DNA of 64,000 bases, from assembly GCF_963676685.1 (NCBI RefSeq), contig NC_092344.1:89682749-89746748 (forward strand), written 5' to 3'. Position numbers and translations under genes: made by a program. The stretch is from Mytilus edulis. Its lineage: Eukaryota > Mollusca > Bivalvia > Mytilida > Mytilidae. The notes under the pieces were generated by a model. It did no database searches. It was not told where the DNA came from and was given only the letters and a program-made list of their open reading frames with translations. Shown piece by piece: positions 59,643 through 64,000 of this stretch (position 1 is its first letter; every line of letters begins with the position of its first letter).

Positions 59643-61109
59643 TTGACGATTTTGTGGTGGCCACGGGCAATGGTGCTAATTTCATCATGCATGATATGAC
59701 GGTTGTCATCGTTGGCTGATAGGGCTCTCTTGTGACACTCAAGTGTATATATCTTATGCCTATGACTTTTGATTATGTATTCATAGTCCGGTAGCTCACT
59801 GTGTGCTTATCAAGGCATCTCTTGTAGTTTTCAAAGGTAATTTTTGACGATGCACTTCTTCACCCCTTAAGCCCTCTTCGCTTGGCGCTTGCCAACCTTG
59901 AGCGCGTATATCTTGGACCGCAATCCAAGACTCAGTCATGGGGACTCCGGCTCATTCTTCATTGAACATTCCAAGAATTTTCCTGTTCAGACCTCATTTG
60001 ATACCGGAAGTTCGGTCACTTGAATAGTTGAATGTGCCGAACTTCTGCCGCCAGTGTTCGTGAATGTCTTTGTAGACATCTGGAGGTTTGACATTGTAAA
60101 CGATACTGTCGGTGTAACAGATTGTTGTCTTGTCACGGTAGGTTGGCTTTAGGTACTTGTAAACATAGTCCGCCATTAAGGTCTTAGATATGTCTAGGTA
60201 AATTGGCTTGTCAAATTTGTATTTGGTCTTACGCATGTGCATGGCTGCAAGATACTCACTGAAGTTAACCCGGCGATCAGAATTGAGCTTGGTGACGAGC
60301 TTCATCACTTTTTTCTGGTTGGTAACCATTCGGACGTCAACCATCTTGCAGATATTTTCTATTGTCTTTCCGACACCGCATTGTTCATGAGCTTGAAAAA
60401 GTCTTTTTCAAAGTTAGTGGTGGCAGCGGCTCTGAGCGCGGTGGAAAGATCTATATAAATCTTCAGCCATATGATCTGGTTTAAACTTATAACCGTGTGG
60501 TTTTCTGATCTTGAGTCTGAGCGTAAGTACTGTTTTAGGTTGACGTAGTATACAACATACCTCAGTTTGTCTCCGAGGTATCTTTACTTTGTTCAGCTGT
60601 ACAGTTTCCGGGGCAAGCGAGTAGCCATTGTGGTAGTCATGACGTTCCTTGAGATATTCGAAGTCTACCTCCAATATAAATCATTAGTCGTCTTCACTGC
60701 AAGGGTATCAAAGGTTGGTTACGTCGGTGTTATTCCATTCAAAGCCACCGATCGGTGGATAGCTACTCATATCCCATCCATACAGGTTATCAGCATCCGC
60801 ATACATCAAGTAGTTGGTGGGCTTGTCGGCATTGAATCCTTCGACATAAGGATTGTTGACTTTGGCAAACCGCTGCGCTAGACTGTTATCCCACCTCTAA
60901 TCCCTTTTGCATCTCTGATGTTCTCAAACACATCGCACAGCAAGAGTACATCCGTTTTCAGATACAAGTCATGATACTCTCTCATGTTGGCGATATCCAT
61001 CTCTTTTCACACACTTGCTGCGCGTATTAGTTCATAATCTGCATGGCTTACTCCCTCACCGGTGATGGTATTGTATAATGCTTCACTGGGTGGCAACTCG
61101 GTCTCCTGG

Positions 61110-61670
61110 AGTTTTTCAAACCCATCTACATAGTCATAAGGGTACACACCCTTTCGCAAGAGTAAACTTCATCAAGAGACTTCCCCGGCGCGTCAGCAGG
61201 TATATCATTACCTTCATTCATGAATTCCTTTACTCTCTGTGAGCACCCGGCGTGCTCATTGTCCTTGTTGATCGTGCTGCCATTGACCTCCAGCGATCCA
61301 GATGGTCTTGTCAGCGAATCGAACGCTGCCATCAATGCTTTTTCGTCTTGCTCGGTTTACTCAAGTTGCTTGAACCCATCCATATAATCAACAGGATACA
61401 CACTCTGTCGCAAGAGAAAACTTTCGTCCATAGCCGGCACTTCAACTGGTATATCATAGCCTTCATCCATGTCTGGTGAAGGTGATTTTACATCACTTGA
61501 CCTCCTTGACTCTCTATGAACAGACGGCGAGCACCCAGGAAATTCGTTCTGGTTGCAAATTGTCCATGTAAAGCACGATACCGTCAATTACAAGTGATTC
61601 AACTTCAATGTCCTGTTCTGTCAAGTAATCAAACGCCACCATAAGTGCCTTGTTCTTCAAACTACAAATT
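61110..61670 (-). repeat. Tandem duplication of about 254 bp inside PolB
   Basis: Copy 1 (61110-61350) and copy 2 (61362-61670) align with an offset of 254 bp at the CCCATC word (61121 and 61375). Both contain, in minus-strand order, KALM-x-AF-x-LT, a variable Ser/Glu linker (MNEGNDIP, MDEGYDIP) and the PolB word with DY-x-DGF. They have drifted, so the event is not recent. Confidence 0.75.
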
Positions 61671-62165
61671 ATATAGTTCACCATACTTCCATCGATGTTG
61701 TAGTCGGTGCCCCTACATTACTTTGAATTTTTCGCCTGCTCATAAAGGTACGGCTGTAATTTAACAATAGAGTCTGTGATATGTCTCAGTCCTGATACCA
61801 TTTCGGATCCTTCAGTGTAACCTTGGCCTGCCTCCCACTCAGTCCCACTAATGATGGCCATTTCCCGTATATGCAATTTTATCTGTCATGTACTCGTCGC
61901 AATGCAGGCGTCGAGCCCGGCGCAGATGATACCATTGTCTAGACAGTACCAGGATAGCTATGTAGGTTGGGCACTCCTGCGCAAGATAGCCCTGTATGAG
62001 TGTCAGATGTGCGTTCGTGTCCAGCTTCTTCCCTTTTATAAGCCTGCTTCCCAGCTCAAAATATTCGCGGTGTGACACAATGTATTCTAGCTTACGCCTG
62101 TCTATGACCTCTCGCAGTGTGATTTTCCGATCGTTTTCGAACTCCGCGGGTATCACCCGGTACAA
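61580..62165 (-). pseudogene. Segment of a PolA-type viral replication protein inside PolB
   Basis: Between two PolB parts (GRGAFDPN at 62175 and the DYMDGF word at 61385) lies non-PolB coding sequence. REVIDRRKLEYIVSHREYF (62070-62130) and LTLIQGYLAQECP (61970-62010) are followed by GLRHITDSIVKLQPYLYEQ (61740-61790), then GSMVNYIICSLKNKALMVAF and VESLVIDGIV (61585-61690). The second half follows a pattern I know from large-DNA-virus replication proteins (GS-x-x-N...E/N-x-x-L-x-x-A...L-x-x-DG), thought to be PolA-like palm motifs. It is a reading of short motifs only; it might instead be an unusual PolB spacer. Confidence 0.45.
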
Positions 62166-63610
62166 TTAGGATCAAACGCTCCTCTACCAAATACATTCTT
62201 GAAGGCTGCTGTTTGACTTGAGTTTACCAAGCTATTCAGGCTCGCAATCATAAATTTGAGACTGTCCAAACCTCAAACTCTGGTGAAGGGGTTTCATTTC
62301 CCCGTCTTTCATCTTGTACTCGCTCACCTGGAATGTCTTGCTAAACGAGATGTACTTTTCCTCCGAATTGGGAATGCATGTGAGCTGCCCCGGTGTCGAT
62401 CCTAGCTTCTTAATGAACAGATGACTATCATACCCGGCCAGATTGTGAAAAATACAGGTATAAACTTTGACATTTTGTACTTCAGGTAACACTGGTTATG
62501 TGCTACGCCCCAGTATTTTCGGGAAAGTGGCAGTAATCCCTCATCTTGTCCTCACCAAGCGAACAATCACACAACCAGCTCTGCGTGGCCTCCTGGTGGT
62601 TTTCTTGTCCTCTTTCGTCAAGACCAATACCATTAATACCCTTAAGGCTGACCGAGAACTACATCTTTTTTTAGATTGAGCTCTTCCTGCCACGGTGGTA
62701 CTGTGTTATCATGTCTGGCCCACTTAAAACAATCCTCATCAGTTTTTTCATATTGTTTACAGCCTTCTTTCAAAGTACTGTAACCCTCCCAGCGGCCGGT
62801 GTTTGTTAATATTGACTTGAAGTTTTACAATTGCTTTCAATGTTCAGCCACATTTTTCAGAGGTTCACTGGGCAATCTTTACTCCAATCTTTTTGTCCAT
62901 CTAATCAAGGGTTTCAGCTAAGATCGTGGCCTCGGTGAAAATCTCGAGTGAAAGTATCCCTTGTTCTCATCATCTGTATTACCTGATGGATTAATATTCA
63001 CAAAGGTACAGTGTAGCACCACATTGATTTTTGCTCCTTTCAATGTCCAAATTGTTATAAGTTCCTGCAGTGACATCTGAGAGACGTCAAGGAAAGTGCA
63101 CATCCATAGCAATAATGGGGGTCATCTTCCAGGTAGTAAATGCCTCTTTCAAGGCTTTCGTTGGCGGATGCACTATCGACAGCCTACTAATACCTTTCAA
63201 CCCAAGTTTTTTTGCCTGGGTGATAATCGTCTTCCTCGTCTTGGGTTTCGGACGCACTGATATTTAAGGTTGGTTTCTTCTGTTACAATCAACTCAACCA
63301 ACTGATCTTTCCCAAACCGGGAGTACCATCAAAGGTGGTTCATTTTGGTAATACCTCTCATGGATTTGACATTTTCAACAACTTACTCCATGTCCGATAT
63401 TGGATCCATGTCTTCATCCCAACAATTAAAAAGATCAATTTAGGTTACCCCAACCACCATCCTCAATTCAATTGATCAGACACAATTTTTTCGGTCCTAA
63501 AAATAAGATCTTGACACTGTCAATCCTACCGTCCGTGAAAGTCGTGGTAATCATACCCAGTGCGCCAGGATTTTTAAATACCATAGCTTTCAATTTGCAA
63601 AGTTTCATTG

Positions 63611-64000
63611 GCCTACCCCTAATCTTTTAAAAGCTGTCAAAATTCCCTACGGCAATACTTTTTTACCCACTAGGTGCAAATGATAGGTGATGGTCTAAGG
63701 TCCAATGGGTCAAAAGGTCCAGGTGGGACAACTCATGGTTTGTCCTCACCATGGGTCCAAAGTTAGATTTCAAAAAAATGCCTTACCCCAATTTTTAAAA
63801 GAGTGTAAAAAATTCCCTACGGCAATACTTTTTTAACCACTAGGTGGAAATGGTAGGTAATGGGCTAGGGTCCAATGGGCCAAAAGGTCCAGGTGGCACA
63901 ATTCATAGTTTGTCTTCACCATAGGTCCGAACTTAGGTCTTAAGGGTCAAACATGCCTACCCCAACTTTTCAAAAGACTGTCAAAAATTCCCTACGGCAA
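63611..64000 (-). repeat. Right terminal array (inverted), runs out of the window
   Basis: Reverse complement of the left array: CCCTACGGCAATACTTTTTT, AGGTCCAGGTGGGACAACTC and the ACCCACTAGGTGCAAATGAT (A) and ACCACTAGGTGGAAATGGTA (B) monomer marks. It starts in the middle of an A monomer. At least 390 bp are present and the array is still going at the window end. Confidence 0.95.

Larger units (their letters stand above)
59631..63270 (-). pseudogene. Protein-primed DNA polymerase B (Polinton PolB), broken
   Basis: Pieces lie in the right order on the minus strand. There are N-terminal fragments (KINVVLHCTFVNINPSGN near 63000), a DKMRDYCHF zinc/HNH-like word (62555), exonuclease motif FHNLAGYDSHLFIKKLG (62400-62450), and SLKFMIASLNSLV (62250). 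Then follows VYPYDY-type sequence, present twice (61130 and 61385), [20 protein letters not shown] (60960), and palm motif A YADADNLYGWDMSSY (60780). Last come VDFEYLKERHDYHNGYSLAP (60620), a shortened motif C CYTDSIVY (60110; the family has YTDTDS) and the C-terminus near 59640. The enzyme copies the element from a protein primer. A stretch after FDEN/FDPN is missing between FENIRD and KGIRGGI. There are many frameshifts, a foreign segment and an internal duplication. Confidence 0.85.
51681..64000. mobile_element. Polinton/Maverick (adintovirus-like) element, decayed, right end outside window
   Basis: Inverted repeat arrays (51681-52735 and 63611-64000 onward) enclose about 11 kb of dense coding remnants. 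These match the Polinton set: protein-primed PolB, adenovirus-type cysteine protease, FtsK/HerA-type packaging ATPase, double-jelly-roll major capsid protein, penton-like protein, a PLA2-like domain and an integrase start. Polintons are 15-20 kb eukaryotic DNA transposons related to adenoviruses and virophages, and they can encode virion proteins. This copy is shorter, lacks most of the integrase, and has breaks in nearly all genes, so it is a relic. The region is visibly less AT-rich than its flanks. Confidence 0.9.

Overview
The window looks like nuclear DNA of a marine bivalve, most likely a mussel (Mytilus or a close relative). The reasons are AT-rich sequence, genes split by GT-AG introns, no bacterial gene packing, and many copies of short repeats I associate with mussel genomes (the GAGAATGGAAATGGGGAAT, ATATAGGAAGATGTGGTATG, TATGCCCCCACCTACG and CAGTGGCGGATCC types). 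The species call rests on recognition, not on a search.

Three host genes can be read. At 27-3983 (+) are the last exons of a secreted-type FG-GAP/VCBS repeat protein, with a 42-bp minisatellite in one intron. At 14776-23829 (+) is an eight-exon gene for nuclear respiratory factor 1 (NRF1, orthologue of fly erect wing); all eight exons join in frame to 448 codons. At 27531-33657 (-) is a four-exon gene for a 157-residue universal stress protein with an intact ATP-binding motif. A possible unrecognised gene lies at 42955-43693 (-).

The rest up to about 51.6 kb is largely a graveyard of mobile elements. It holds 5'-truncated LINEs (12311-14286, 14971-15600, 34800-36070, 47875-48133), rearranged LINE endonuclease pieces (44950-45600), a Penelope-like reverse transcriptase with its 3' tail (46075-47160) and older copies of it (4650-8262, 31028-31256), a tRNA-derived SINE (22496-22727), hAT-like elements with terminal inverted repeats (38438-39695 nested in 38007-40817; 32005-33093), short palindromic MITEs, several foldback elements and satellites.

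From about 51681 to the window end (64000) lies the most striking object: a decayed Polinton/Maverick (adintovirus-like) element. It is flanked by inverted arrays of a 345-bp dimeric repeat and is visibly less AT-rich than its surroundings. Most genes lie on the minus strand: protein-primed DNA polymerase B, adenovirus-type protease, an unassigned coiled-coil-like ORF, packaging ATPase, two small conserved ORFs, major capsid protein, penton-like capsid protein and a leftmost unassigned ORF. One plus-strand unit has a phospholipase A2-like domain followed by the first part of an integrase. Nearly every gene carries frameshifts or stops, so this is a relic. Most minus-strand gene junctions carry a motif near TATAAATAAATG, which can serve as stop codon, TATA-like and poly(A)-like sequence and start codon at once. 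The polymerase gene contains what looks like a piece of a second, PolA-type viral replication protein.
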